A DNA stretch of 32,617 bases, taken from Thermoleophilia bacterium (GTDB lineage Bacteria > Actinomycetota > Thermoleophilia > Solirubrobacterales > 70-9). Made by a program: the position numbers and the translations under genes. The stretch is from NCBI GenBank assembly GCA_016650125.1, contig JAENWT010000026.1, positions 1 through 32,617 of the forward strand, in the 5' to 3' direction. The notes beneath the pieces are model-generated. The model searched no databases. It saw nothing but the letters and a program-made list of their open reading frames with translations, and was not told where the DNA came from. Of this stretch, positions 1-6,441 are shown one piece after another. How positions within the stretch are numbered: position 1 is the first letter of the stretch; each line of letters starts with the position of its first letter.

Positions 1-219
1 GTTCCGGTCTTTTTCTGCGAACCGCATTCACCCTGGCAGCGAGGCTCGAACGAAAACACCAATGGCCTGCTTCGCCAGTTCTTTCCGAAGGGGACTGATC
101 TCTCCGTGCACGGCACAGCGGAGCTGGACCGTGTTGCCCGACTGATGAACCTCCGGCCCCGGGAAACACTCAATTGGAAGACCCCGGGTGAGAAGATGGG
201 GGAACTGCTGTTGCGTTGA
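1..219 (+). CDS. IS30-family transposase, C-terminal part (cut by window edge)
   Basis: The reading frame is open from base 1 and ends at TGA 217-219, giving 72 residues of the catalytic C-terminus of an IS30-type DDE transposase. It contains [26 protein letters not shown] and [11 protein letters not shown], all hallmarks of the family. The Glu of the NENTNG motif is the expected third acidic residue of the DDE triad. The rest of the gene lies outside the window, so whether the element is intact cannot be judged. No second IS end can be paired here; the right terminal repeat would be expected within roughly 100 bases after the stop. Confidence 0.88.
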   Translation, partial: VPVFFCEPHSPWQRGSNENTNGLLRQFFPKGTDLSVHGTAELDRVARLMNLRPRETLNWKTPGEKMGELLLR

Positions 220-267
220 CCGCTTGACGCCACCCCCTCTCTCCGCCATCACAGTTCTGGAATAAGG

Positions 268-419
268 CACCGAATTTTCCTAACTAGGAAATTCGGTGTT
301 TGCCGGAGTGACGCGCTGCAGCGACATCACAGACTGGACAAGGCGCCGGATTTCCCGACTGGGAAATCACGGCGTTTGCTGCAGTGGGCGCTGTTCTGCG
401 ACATCGCACGGGTCAGGCC
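268..419. repeat. Two tandem ~76-nt units, each with a hairpin
   Basis: Unit A (268-343) and unit B (344-419) are adjacent, of equal length and clearly related. Each opens with a ~31-nt near-palindrome (268-298 around CCTAACTAGG; 344-374 around CCCGACTGGG). Each continues with a shared tail containing GTTTGC, AGTG, GCGCTG and GCGACATC. The outer pair of the palindrome changes from A-T in unit A to G-C in unit B, so the stem is kept. They could be decayed IS-associated repeats, IS30 target sequence, or part of the structured RNA region that follows. No coding potential is evident. Confidence 0.6.
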
Positions 420-436
420 TATCCGGTCCGGGCCAG

Positions 437-481
437 CGAGACCACGAAAGTCCGGCATTATCGGGGACTTTCGTGGTCTCG
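437..481. repeat. 45-nt palindrome, family copy P1
   Basis: A perfect 17-bp inverted repeat (437-453 with 465-481) around an 11-nt centre that includes ATTATC. It is the same length as 29036-29080 and aligns with it without gaps. The two copies differ at paired positions 6/40, 8/38 and 17/29, and each change is compensated on the opposite arm. There is no U-tract, so it is not a typical intrinsic terminator. It resembles REP-type dispersed palindromes. Confidence 0.75.
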
Positions 482-497
482 ATGGCCTCAGAGCCAC

Positions 498-542
498 CGA
501 GATCGGGATAGTGGCCATATATCGCTCACTTTCCGGATCTGG
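498..542. repeat. 45-nt palindrome, degenerate family copy P4
   Basis: It lies 16 nt after P1 and is also 45 nt long. It begins CGAGATC and keeps ACTTTC and GGATCT on the right arm, aligning gaplessly with 29036-29080. Several stem pairs are inverted relative to that copy (positions 9/37, 16/30 and 19/27 in the 45-nt numbering), while a few others are mismatched, so the stem is imperfect. It stands about 46 nt upstream of the closing stem of structured RNA R1. Confidence 0.6.
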
Positions 543-567
543 TTGACCTAAAGCACCCACGACTCGT

Positions 568-735
568 CTTTTCCAAAGTAGGTAAGCGGGTGGTTCTCAG
601 GGACGTCCTGGGTGCTCCTGCCGAGGAGTAAGCGAAGGTGCCGAAGGGGGCGCACTTTCGTGCGTTCCCGAGCCTCCGAGCGTCGACGAAGGTCAGGAGT
701 GCGCAGGTCGTTCCTGAGGGTCGCCCGCCACCTCA
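568..735 (+). ncRNA. Structured RNA candidate R1 (paralogue of R2)
   Basis: This stretch is related along its whole length to 17657-17822. Shared blocks are CTTTTC(C)AAAG, GGTGGTTCTCA, GAGGAGTAA, GTCGACGAAG and CGCCCGCCACCTCA. The ends pair: GGTGG 589-593 with CCACC 728-732; 596-603 with 711-718 (8 bp, one G-U); 604-605 with 709-710; 607-620 with 694-707 (13 of 14 pairs). An apical hairpin 646-655/660-669 carries a UUUC loop. Wobble pairs work only on the plus strand, which sets the strand. It does not match what is recalled of tmRNA, RNase P or SRP RNA. No terminator follows; a separate promoter-like box for the next gene begins at 769. Confidence 0.6.
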
Positions 736-768
736 TCCCCAACACAACGCGGCTGAGTGCCGGGGATG

Positions 769-774
769 TAGCAT
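769..774 (+). promoter_or_regulatory. -10-like box TAGCAT, leaderless arrangement
   Basis: TAGCAT lies 7 nt before the ATG at 782 and no Shine-Dalgarno sequence is at the right distance, so a leaderless transcript is likely. The same spacing recurs at other genes in the window. It also argues that the gene starts here and not further upstream inside R1. Confidence 0.45.
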
Positions 775-781
775 CTGCCAC

Positions 782-1240
782 ATGGGCATCCTTGAAGCTG
801 AGCGGACCGTCGAAGTCAACGCGCCGAAGTCTCGGTGTTACGAGATCATTTCCGATCTGGAAAATTCGCCGAAATGGCAGGAGGCGATGGTTTCGGCCAA
901 GGTTCTGGAGACCGATTCCGAGGGCCGCCCGGGCCTGGTCGAGATCAAGTCAGACGCCAAAGTGCGCGTAGTGACCTCGCACCTCGCCTTCAAGTACCAG
1001 CCCGAAGACGGCATGACCTGGGAGCAGAAGAAGGGCGACCTCAAGTGGCTGAACGGTTCCTGGGCCCTCGAAGACCTCGGTGACGGCCGGACCAAAGCGA
1101 CCTACGCCCTCGAAGCCGACACCGGTCGCATGCTCGGCCTGCTGCTCAAGGGCCCGGTCCAGGACAAGGTCAAGAACATGCTGACCAAGGATGCCGCCGA
1201 GGGATTGAAGAAGTACGCAGAGTCCGAGACAACCGCCTAG
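782..1240 (+). CDS. SRPBCC (START/polyketide cyclase-like) family protein
   Basis: A 152-residue protein with the helix-grip features of the SRPBCC superfamily. An N-terminal strand (ERTVEVNAPKSRCYEIISDL) is followed by the WQEAM region typical of 'polyketide cyclase/dehydrase' proteins, a run of beta strands, and a long C-terminal amphipathic helix ending KKYAESE. Such proteins bind hydrophobic ligands in a cavity, but the ligand cannot be told from sequence. A longer in-frame start exists upstream but lies within the structured RNA R1 and would add a low-complexity N-terminus. The ATG at 782, 7 nt after a TAGCAT box, is preferred. It appears monocistronic and converges with aguB. Confidence 0.75.
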   Translation: MGILEAERTVEVNAPKSRCYEIISDLENSPKWQEAMVSAKVLETDSEGRPGLVEIKSDAKVRVVTSHLAFKYQPEDGMTWEQKKGDLKWLNGSWALEDLGDGRTKATYALEADTGRMLGLLLKGPVQDKVKNMLTKDAAEGLKKYAESETTA

Positions 1241-1267
1241 CCAACCGCGTACCGCTCACGGGTAGGC

Positions 1268-1292
1268 AACCCACTTCTCCAAACTGGGTTTT
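1268..1292 (+). terminator. Weak terminator-like hairpin
   Basis: AACCCA (1268-1273) pairs with TGGGTT (1285-1290) followed by TT, 27 nt after the SRPBCC stop. The stem is only 6 bp with an 11-nt loop, so this is a weak candidate. Confidence 0.3.
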
Positions 1293-1406
1293 CCCGAAGG
1301 GAACAACCCTGCCTTATTCAGAACTCAGCGAGACTCGAACAGGGCAAAAACCGAGGGCTTGTTCTCCATGTTCGGTTTTGCACGCCCTTGCGGTAGATCG
1401 ACCTTT

Positions 1407-2339
1407 TCAGTCTGCCAGCGGTCCGTATGTGTCGGGGCGTCGCGTACTCAGGAATGGGAATAGTTCCAGCCAGTCCTTGCGCTGCTCGAGGTCGAGGTCG
1501 GCGACGATTACCGCGGGGCGGTTTCGTGGCGCCTGCGCAAGCACCCGCCCGTAGGGGTCGGAGATGAAGGACGAGCCGTAGAAGGTGAGCGGGCCTTCGG
1601 TCCCGATGCGGTTGATCGTGACCATGAAAGTGCCGTTGGCGATGCCGTTGCCGACGATCACCTTTTCCCAGAGCGGCTCCGTGTCGAAATCCGGGTGGTC
1701 CGGCTCGGAGCCGATCGCGGTCGGGTAGACGATCACCTCCGCCCCGCCCAGCGAGTAGGCGCGGGCGAGTTCGGGGAACCACTGGTCCCAGCAGGTGGGG
1801 AAGCCGAAGCGGGCGTCACCGACCCGGACCACCGGGTAACCGGTGTCGCCCGGCCGGAAGTACCGGTCTTCGTAGTAACCGGCGGTCACCGGGATGTGGA
1901 GCTTGCGGGTGCGGGCGACCAGCTCGCCTTCGGGTGAGACGCAGATCGCGGTGTTGAAACCCATGCCGCCGTCCTCCGCCGCCTCATAAAGGGACGCGTG
2001 CACGTAGACGCGCTCGGCGATCGCGTGGCGCGTGGCGAACTCGACCGTGCGCCCGCCGGGGATCTCCTCGGTGAAGTCGGAGGCCGCCTCGGCCTGGTCC
2101 GGGGTGATCGCGAAGTAAGGCGAAAGGGTGAGCTCCTGGAGGCAGACCAGCTGCGCCCCGCGGCCGGCGGCGATCTGGATTCCCTCCGCCAACGCGGCTT
2201 CATGAGCTTCGGGGTCCGGGTTCCAGGCCTGCTGGACCGCGCCGATCCGGAACGGCGGGCGCTCGGTCTGCTCGACTCGGGCCAGCGATCCCGGGGGCGG
2301 TCCGGTCGCGTCGATCACTTCATAATTCTCGGAGGTCAT
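1407..2339 (-). CDS. aguB: N-carbamoylputrescine amidase (nitrilase superfamily)
   Basis: A 310-residue carbon-nitrogen hydrolase that converts N-carbamoylputrescine to putrescine, CO2 and ammonia in the cytoplasm. The nitrilase Glu-Lys-Cys triad is visible: E69 in CLQELTLSPYF, K146 in RTRKLHIP and C183 in PTCWDQWFPE. The CWDQWFPE context with GYYEDRYFRPGD is typical of AguB-type enzymes rather than of omega-amidases. The gene follows aguA by 24 nt with a GGAAGGAAGG ribosome-binding site, so the two are co-transcribed. About 30 N-terminal residues precede the usual family start at PFRIGAVQ; a shorter start is possible, but the ribosome-binding site supports this ATG. Confidence 0.88.
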   Translation of the reverse strand: MTSENYEVIDATGPPPGSLARVEQTERPPFRIGAVQQAWNPDPEAHEAALAEGIQIAAGRGAQLVCLQELTLSPYFAITPDQAEAASDFTEEIPGGRTVEFATRHAIAERVYVHASLYEAAEDGGMGFNTAICVSPEGELVARTRKLHIPVTAGYYEDRYFRPGDTGYPVVRVGDARFGFPTCWDQWFPELARAYSLGGAEVIVYPTAIGSEPDHPDFDTEPLWEKVIVGNGIANGTFMVTINRIGTEGPLTFYGSSFISDPYGRVLAQAPRNRPAVIVADLDLEQRKDWLELFPFLSTRRPDTYGPLAD

Positions 2340-2363
2340 CGGATTCGCCTTCCTTCCACCGGC

Positions 2364-3380
2364 TCAGCCTGCGGCCGGAATCTGTTGGGTGATGCAGTGG
2401 ATGCCGCCGCCACCGAGGGCGAGGACCCGGCCATCGATGCCGACCACTTCCCACCCGGGGAACAGCCCTGCGAGTCGGCCGAGGGCCTCTTCGTCCATAT
2501 CGGGATCGACCCCGCCGACCGGGACGATCAAGGCCCCGTTGGCGATGTAGAAGTTCATGTACGGCACTACCACCGAATCGCCGTCGTCGCGATCGACCCG
2601 CGGCAGCAGCTCCCATTCAACGGTCTCGATGCCGGCCTCGATCAGCCGCCGCAGGTTCTCCCGGGTGCCGTCCCAGTTCGGATCGCTCTCGTCGCTCACG
2701 GTCTGAAGCATGGCCTTGCCGGGCTCGACGAAAGCGCAGATGTTGTCGACGTGGCCGTCGGTGTCGGCGTCCTCGAGCAGCCCCTGGTCCAGCCAGACGA
2801 TGCGATCGGCCCCAAGCGTTCCGCGCAGCACGGACTCGATCTCCGCCTGGTCCATCTCCGGGTTGCGCGTCGGATCGAGCAGACATTGCTCGGTGGTGAC
2901 CAGCAGGCCCTCGCCGTCGACTGCCACCGAACCTCCTTCGAGCACCATCTCCTCGGCCAGGCGTTCGATACCGAGGTGGTCGAGGATCGCCGCCGAGACG
3001 GCCGCATCGTTGTCGTACGGCTCAAAGGCCTCGCCCCAGGCGTTGAAGCTGAAATCGACACCGGCCCGGCCGCCGTTCTCGTAGGTGACGACGATGGGGC
3101 CAGAGTCGCGCAGCCAGGAGTCGTCGATCGGCACGGCGAGCACTTCGACGTTCGCTTCCGGTACCCGCCGGCGGGCGTCGTCGGCCTGCGAAGGGTCGGT
3201 CACGAGAAGCACCGGCTCGAACTCGCTGATCGCCGCAACCACCTCGGCGTGGGTGTCCCGGGCCGCTTCAATCGTGGTGCCGCGCCAGGCATCCTCGCGT
3301 TGGGGCCAAGCCACCAGGGTCCGCTCGTGACGCGACCATTCGGCCGGCATGCGGATCGATTCCGGATCGGGTGCTCCCAT
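2364..3380 (-). CDS. aguA: Agmatine deiminase
   Basis: A 338-residue enzyme of the guanidino-group-modifying (PPAD) fold, converting agmatine to N-carbamoylputrescine and ammonia. Diagnostic motifs are DDSWLRDSGP (86-95), LEGGS (148-151 region), TDGHVDN (207-213, with His210 and Asp212) and GGGGIHCITQQIP, whose Cys329 is the nucleophile. The length is slightly shorter than the usual ~350-370. It is first in a two-gene operon with aguB, completing the agmatine route to putrescine. The ATG is 6 nt downstream of a TAGAAT box with no ribosome-binding site, suggesting leaderless translation. It diverges from the secreted-protein gene at 3462. Confidence 0.93.
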   Translation of the reverse strand: MGAPDPESIRMPAEWSRHERTLVAWPQREDAWRGTTIEAARDTHAEVVAAISEFEPVLLVTDPSQADDARRRVPEANVEVLAVPIDDSWLRDSGPIVVTYENGGRAGVDFSFNAWGEAFEPYDNDAAVSAAILDHLGIERLAEEMVLEGGSVAVDGEGLLVTTEQCLLDPTRNPEMDQAEIESVLRGTLGADRIVWLDQGLLEDADTDGHVDNICAFVEPGKAMLQTVSDESDPNWDGTRENLRRLIEAGIETVEWELLPRVDRDDGDSVVVPYMNFYIANGALIVPVGGVDPDMDEEALGRLAGLFPGWEVVGIDGRVLALGGGGIHCITQQIPAAG

Positions 3381-3386
3381 GATCCG

Positions 3387-3392
3387 ATTCTA
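3387..3392 (-). promoter_or_regulatory. -10 box TAGAAT of aguA (leaderless type)
   Basis: On the minus strand TAGAAT stands exactly 6 nt before the aguA ATG. It is the same hexamer and spacing as at ygfZ (19526-19531). No Shine-Dalgarno sequence is present. Confidence 0.55.
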
Positions 3393-3399
3393 GCCTCGC

Positions 3400-3428
3400 T
3401 TTACCTTTGCCGGGCCCGCCGCTAATCT
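3400..3428 (+). promoter_or_regulatory. Promoter candidate for the secreted-protein gene
   Basis: TTTACC (3400-3405) and TAATCT (3423-3428) are separated by 17 nt and face the gene at 3462, which has its own ribosome-binding site. It lies back to back with the aguA -10 box. Confidence 0.4.
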
Positions 3429-3461
3429 CCCCCGACCTACAGCATCGATCCAGGGAGACAG

Positions 3462-3971
3462 ATGAAATTCAGCAGGGCCGCGGACATGCGCCGCAAACTC
3501 ATCACCATCGCCTGCGCCATGGCGATACTGCTCGGCCTGGGCGTGCTCGCCGGGCCCGTAACCGCCAATGCGGCTCAGACTTCCGCCGCCAAGTCCGGCG
3601 TGCTCAAGGGCAACCCGACCAACAAGCGACTTGCCACCGAGTTCCTGAGACTCCTCAAGGCCGAGGATACGGCCGGACTCAAGCGTTTCCTCGACCCCGC
3701 TTTCCTGCTCCAGCGGGCGAGTGGCGAATACCTGACCAAGTCGCAGTACCTGGCCGATCCTTCAGTAGTCGAGGACTTCCGGGTTCGTGGTGTGGTCGGC
3801 AAGCGCTCGGGAAAGGTCAGGGTCATCCGCTTCGAGGCCAACAACATCCAGACGATCGACGGCGTGCCCGTGCCCGCAGCCTGGATCCCCCGGATTTCGA
3901 CCTTTTCCAAGGAGAGCGGGGCCTGGCGCCTGATCGGACACGCCAACTTCACCGAGCCGGTGGCCATCTGA
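3462..3971 (+). CDS. Secreted protein, possible NTF2/SnoaL-like fold
   Basis: A 169-residue protein with an N-terminal signal peptide: basic MKFSRAADMRRKL, then a hydrophobic stretch about 15-33 and an Ala-X-Ala type end near ANAA (35-38). The mature part has an early helix (ATEFLRLLKAEDTAGLKRFL), the phrase FLDPAFLLQRA, and strands ending WRLIGHANFTEP. That layout recalls nuclear-transport-factor-2-like 'lumazine/limit' domains. This is inferred from pattern only, and no catalytic residues can be named. The start is supported by GGGAGA 6-11 nt upstream. A strong terminator follows at 3998. Confidence 0.7.
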   Translation: MKFSRAADMRRKLITIACAMAILLGLGVLAGPVTANAAQTSAAKSGVLKGNPTNKRLATEFLRLLKAEDTAGLKRFLDPAFLLQRASGEYLTKSQYLADPSVVEDFRVRGVVGKRSGKVRVIRFEANNIQTIDGVPVPAAWIPRISTFSKESGAWRLIGHANFTEPVAI

Positions 3972-3997
3972 CCGGGCGGACTTCAGGGATGCAAGTG

Positions 3998-4022
3998 AAA
4001 ACCCCGCCAACGGCGGGGTTTT
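3998..4022 (+). terminator. Intrinsic terminator (bidirectional)
   Basis: AAAACCCCGCC pairs perfectly with GGCGGGGTTTT around an AAC loop. The plus strand ends in a T-run and the minus strand also does, so it can stop both the secreted-protein gene and transcription leaving the tRNA on the minus strand. Confidence 0.9.
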
Positions 4023-4030
4023 CCATTAAG

Positions 4031-4103
4031 TGGAGCTGAGGGGAATCGAACCCCTGACCTCCGCCATGCCATGGCGGCGCTCTGCCAGCTGAGCTACAGC
4101 CCC
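4031..4103 (-). tRNA. tRNA-Ala(GGC)
   Basis: A 73-nt cloverleaf on the minus strand. The acceptor GGGGCTG pairs with CAGCTCC (one G-U). The D-arm contains AGCTCAGCTGGCAGAGC, the anticodon stem CCGCC/GGCGG encloses ATGGCAT (anticodon GGC), and the T-arm is AGGGGTTCGATTCCCCT. The discriminator is A; CCA is not encoded. It lies downstream of rsfS with 53 nt between. Confidence 0.97.
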
Positions 4104-4156
4104 GAAGTGCAACGGCCGCGCATTTTACAGCGAATGGATCGAGGGGCCTTGCGGTG

Positions 4157-4543
4157 CTACGCGGCGGTGGTCGACTGCGACTGTGCGACGTCGAGGTTGA
4201 GCTCAACGCGGGGTGCTTCGTGCCAGAGCTCTTCGAGATCGAAGCGGTCGCGGGCCTCAGCGGTGAAGATGTGGACGACGCAGTCGAGATAGTCCATGAC
4301 CGTCCAGCCGACGTCTCCCGAGCGGTCGGGATTGACCGGCAACAGCGAGTCTTCTTTCTTCAGCCGGACGTGGATCTCTTCGGCGATGCCGTCGGCCATA
4401 CGCTCGTTGCGCGCGGTGGCGATCACCAGAAAGTCGGTGTAGGTGACGAGGTCGCGCATGTCGAGCGCGACGATGTCCTCGGCCAGCTTGTTGTCAGCGA
4501 GCTCGGCGGTTTTTTCGGTCAATTCCTGGCTAGTCAGTCCCAT
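4157..4543 (-). CDS. rsfS: Ribosomal silencing factor RsfS (Iojap/YbeB)
   Basis: A 128-residue member of the RsfS/Iojap family, which binds ribosomal protein L14 and blocks joining of the subunits when growth slows. Family features seen are DIVALDMRDL, TDFLVIATARNERMADGIAEEI, GDVGWTVMDYLDCVVHIF and the C-terminal YLDCVVHIFT-W pattern. The ATG at 4543 is preferred over one 12 nt upstream because GAGGA sits at ideal distance before it. The gene then overlaps nadD by 14 nt, which implies translational coupling. The nadD-rsfS order is common in bacteria. It is the last gene of the long minus-strand block. Confidence 0.93.
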   Translation of the reverse strand: MGLTSQELTEKTAELADNKLAEDIVALDMRDLVTYTDFLVIATARNERMADGIAEEIHVRLKKEDSLLPVNPDRSGDVGWTVMDYLDCVVHIFTAEARDRFDLEELWHEAPRVELNLDVAQSQSTTAA

Positions 4544-5153
4544 ATGTGTCCTCATTCTCGATCATTTGCGCCACTTCTGCGGGCAGCAGGTACCCGACCG
4601 GCTCCCCGTCGGCGATTCGCTGCCGGATCAGGCTCGACGAGATGTCAACTTCCGGCATCCCGAGAAACTCGACTCGATCCCCAGCCCCGACCTCCGCGAA
4701 CACCGACTTCACGTCCTCGAGGGAAACACCGGTCCGGGGCGCTACCGCCACTCTGGCCAGTTCGAGAATTCGCTGCGGCCGATGCCATCCACTGATGTCT
4801 TTCGCGGCATCAGCACCCATCAGCAGGTGGATCTCGATGTCAGGGTTTCGGTCAGCAATCTCCTCAAGCGTGTCACACGTGTAGGACGGACCTTCCCTTT
4901 TCATCTCGGTTGACGAAACTTCGACCCCGTCGAGGCCACCGAACGCGGCCTCCGCAAGCTGCAGTCTGACCGCGGCGCCCGGGTCCTCTCCCGACTCCTT
5001 GTGGAACGGATCGCCGGTCGGAACGACAATCACCCGGTCGAGTCCGAGCTGCCGTTTGGCTGCTTCGATCACGGCCAGGTGGGCCAGGTGCGGCGGGTTG
5101 AACGAGGATCCGAAGACCCCGAGTTGCTCTGCGATGCCGGGAGGGTCAGCCAC
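4530..5153 (-). CDS. nadD: Nicotinate-nucleotide adenylyltransferase
   Basis: A 207-residue nucleotidyltransferase that joins NaMN and ATP to give deamido-NAD. GVFGSSFNPPHLAHLAV carries the N-terminal GSFNP-x-H-xx-H signature (His22, His25), and ISSSLIRQRI near the C-terminus is the ISSTxxR signature. LMGADAAKDISGWHRP is the middle substrate-binding region. The GTG at 5153 overlaps the proA stop by 8 nt. Longer in-frame starts would run deep into proA and add residues unlike the family. The length fits the family (190-215). It overlaps rsfS at its 3' end. Confidence 0.92.
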   Translation of the reverse strand: MADPPGIAEQLGVFGSSFNPPHLAHLAVIEAAKRQLGLDRVIVVPTGDPFHKESGEDPGAAVRLQLAEAAFGGLDGVEVSSTEMKREGPSYTCDTLEEIADRNPDIEIHLLMGADAAKDISGWHRPQRILELARVAVAPRTGVSLEDVKSVFAEVGAGDRVEFLGMPEVDISSSLIRQRIADGEPVGYLLPAEVAQMIENEDTYGTD

Positions 5154-6411
5154 GTACCTGGCCGTCACCGCGAACCACGTACTTGATGGTGGTGAGCTCG
5201 CGCAGGCCGATCGGCCCGCGGGCGTGGAGCTTCTGGGTCGAGTTGCCGATCTCGGCGCCCATCCCGTATTCGAACCCGTCAGTGAACCGGGTCGAGGCAT
5301 TGACGTAGACCGCAGCGGCATCGACGTTCTCGGCGAAGATATCTGCCGCCTGCGAGTTCTCGGTGACGATCGCCTCGGAATGGCCGCTTCCGTGCCGGTT
5401 GACGTGCTCGATCGCGGCGTCGAGGTCGTCGACCACGGCCACCGCCAGCTTCAGGTCGAGGAACTCCGTATCCCAGTCGTCGTGGACGGCCAGCCGGACC
5501 TCGGTGCCACCGGAGTTCTCGCGGACGCGTTCGTCACCGACCAGTTCCACCCCGGCTTCCGCCAGTTGCTTCAGGGCGAGCGGCAGGAAAGCGGCGGCAA
5601 CCTGGCTGTCGACCAAAAGCGTTTCAGCCGAGTTGCAGACACCGGGCCGACTCACCTTGGCGTTGAAGGCGATCGCCCGGCCCATCTCCAGATCCGCATC
5701 GGCGTGCACATATATGTGGCAGTTGCCGGAGGCCGCGTACATGACCGGCACGGTGGCAACCTCCTTCAAGGCGTTCTTCAGCCCTTCACCACCGCGGGGA
5801 ATCAGCAGGTCGACCACGCCTTCCTGGGTGGCGAGGCCGGCGAGGCCTTCACGGCCGCCGCCGGTCGAAAGCACGACCGAATCGGCCGGCAGGCCCGCTT
5901 CGGCCAGGCCGTCGCGAACCACCGACGCCAGGGCCCCGTTGGTGCGCTCGGCGTAACTGGAACCACGCAAGAGGATCGCGTTGCCGCTCTTGATCGTCAG
6001 CACGGCGCAATCGATGGTCACGTTCGGCCGGGCCTCATAGACCACCGCGATCACGCCCAGCGGCACCCGGACCTTCTTCAGGTCGAGCCCGTTGTCCAGC
6101 GTGCGCGCCTCCAGCTCTTCACCCACCGGATCTTCCAGCGAGGCGACCTCCCTGACGCCGGCGGCCATCGCTTCGACCCGGTCTGCGGTGAGGGTCAGAC
6201 GGTCGACCAGCGCTTCACTCAGCCCCTGGGCGCGCTCATCGGTCAGATCCTCGGCGTTGGCGGCGAGGATCGTGTCGACGCTCTCCGTCAATCCGGCGGC
6301 AATCGCTTCCAGGGCGCTGTTCTTGGTCTCGGTCGGGGCCGACGCCAGCGTGCGGGCAGCGCCCTTGGCGGCGGCGCAGTCGGCGACTATGTCGGAAAGA
6401 GTGGCGTCCAT
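5146..6411 (-). CDS. proA: Gamma-glutamyl phosphate reductase
   Basis: A 421-residue aldehyde-dehydrogenase-fold enzyme, second step of proline synthesis, reducing glutamyl-5-phosphate with NADPH. Motifs are the PLGVIAVVYEARPNVT region, the glycine-rich RGG-EGL stretch, and SRPGVCNSAETLLV with the catalytic Cys (Cys259 in this numbering). The C-terminal FGAEIGISTQ-type motif appears as GMGAEIGNSTQ. An in-frame TTG lies 6 nt upstream. The ATG is chosen because TACGCT precedes it by exactly 6 nt, so proA may also have a leaderless promoter of its own. It follows proB in the usual order and is followed by nadD with an 8-nt overlap. Confidence 0.95.
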   Translation of the reverse strand: MDATLSDIVADCAAAKGAARTLASAPTETKNSALEAIAAGLTESVDTILAANAEDLTDERAQGLSEALVDRLTLTADRVEAMAAGVREVASLEDPVGEELEARTLDNGLDLKKVRVPLGVIAVVYEARPNVTIDCAVLTIKSGNAILLRGSSYAERTNGALASVVRDGLAEAGLPADSVVLSTGGGREGLAGLATQEGVVDLLIPRGGEGLKNALKEVATVPVMYAASGNCHIYVHADADLEMGRAIAFNAKVSRPGVCNSAETLLVDSQVAAAFLPLALKQLAEAGVELVGDERVRENSGGTEVRLAVHDDWDTEFLDLKLAVAVVDDLDAAIEHVNRHGSGHSEAIVTENSQAADIFAENVDAAAVYVNASTRFTDGFEYGMGAEIGNSTQKLHARGPIGLRELTTIKYVVRGDGQVRG

Positions 6412-6417
6412 GAGCAA

Positions 6418-6423
6418 AGCGTA
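6418..6423 (-). promoter_or_regulatory. -10-like box TACGCT before proA
   Basis: TACGCT lies 6 nt before the proA ATG in the proB-proA gap. It fits the TANNNT-N6-start pattern of the window, suggesting an internal promoter in addition to read-through from proB. Confidence 0.4.
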
Positions 6424-6441
6424 TAGGCTCGCCCGCGCCGG

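Noticed and set aside
437-542. Integron attC sites or a CRISPR-like array in the hairpin cluster
   Set aside because: No integrase-type core sites, no regular repeat-spacer pattern and no cas or integrase gene nearby.
568-735. R1 as 6S RNA, RNase P RNA or tmRNA
   Set aside because: The overall long hairpin recalls 6S RNA, but two copies near palindromes and the conserved GAGGAGTAA/GTCGACGAAG blocks do not fit what I know of it. The P4 core of RNase P and the tmRNA ends are absent. 6S cannot be fully excluded without a covariance search.
638-781. An extended 200-residue start for the SRPBCC protein
   Set aside because: The extra 48 residues cover R1 and lack family similarity; the ATG at 782 follows a -10-like box.
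1325-1380. A possible tRNA T-loop (GTTCGAGTC on the minus strand)
   Set aside because: No acceptor, D or anticodon stem can be formed around it.
1998-3425. A 475-residue plus-strand open frame opposite aguA and aguB
   Set aside because: It is the antisense of two clearly identified genes, with composition typical of high-GC shadow frames and no recognisable motif.
4999-6426. A 475-residue plus-strand open frame opposite proA/nadD
   Set aside because: A shadow of proA; no motif or ribosome-binding site supports it.
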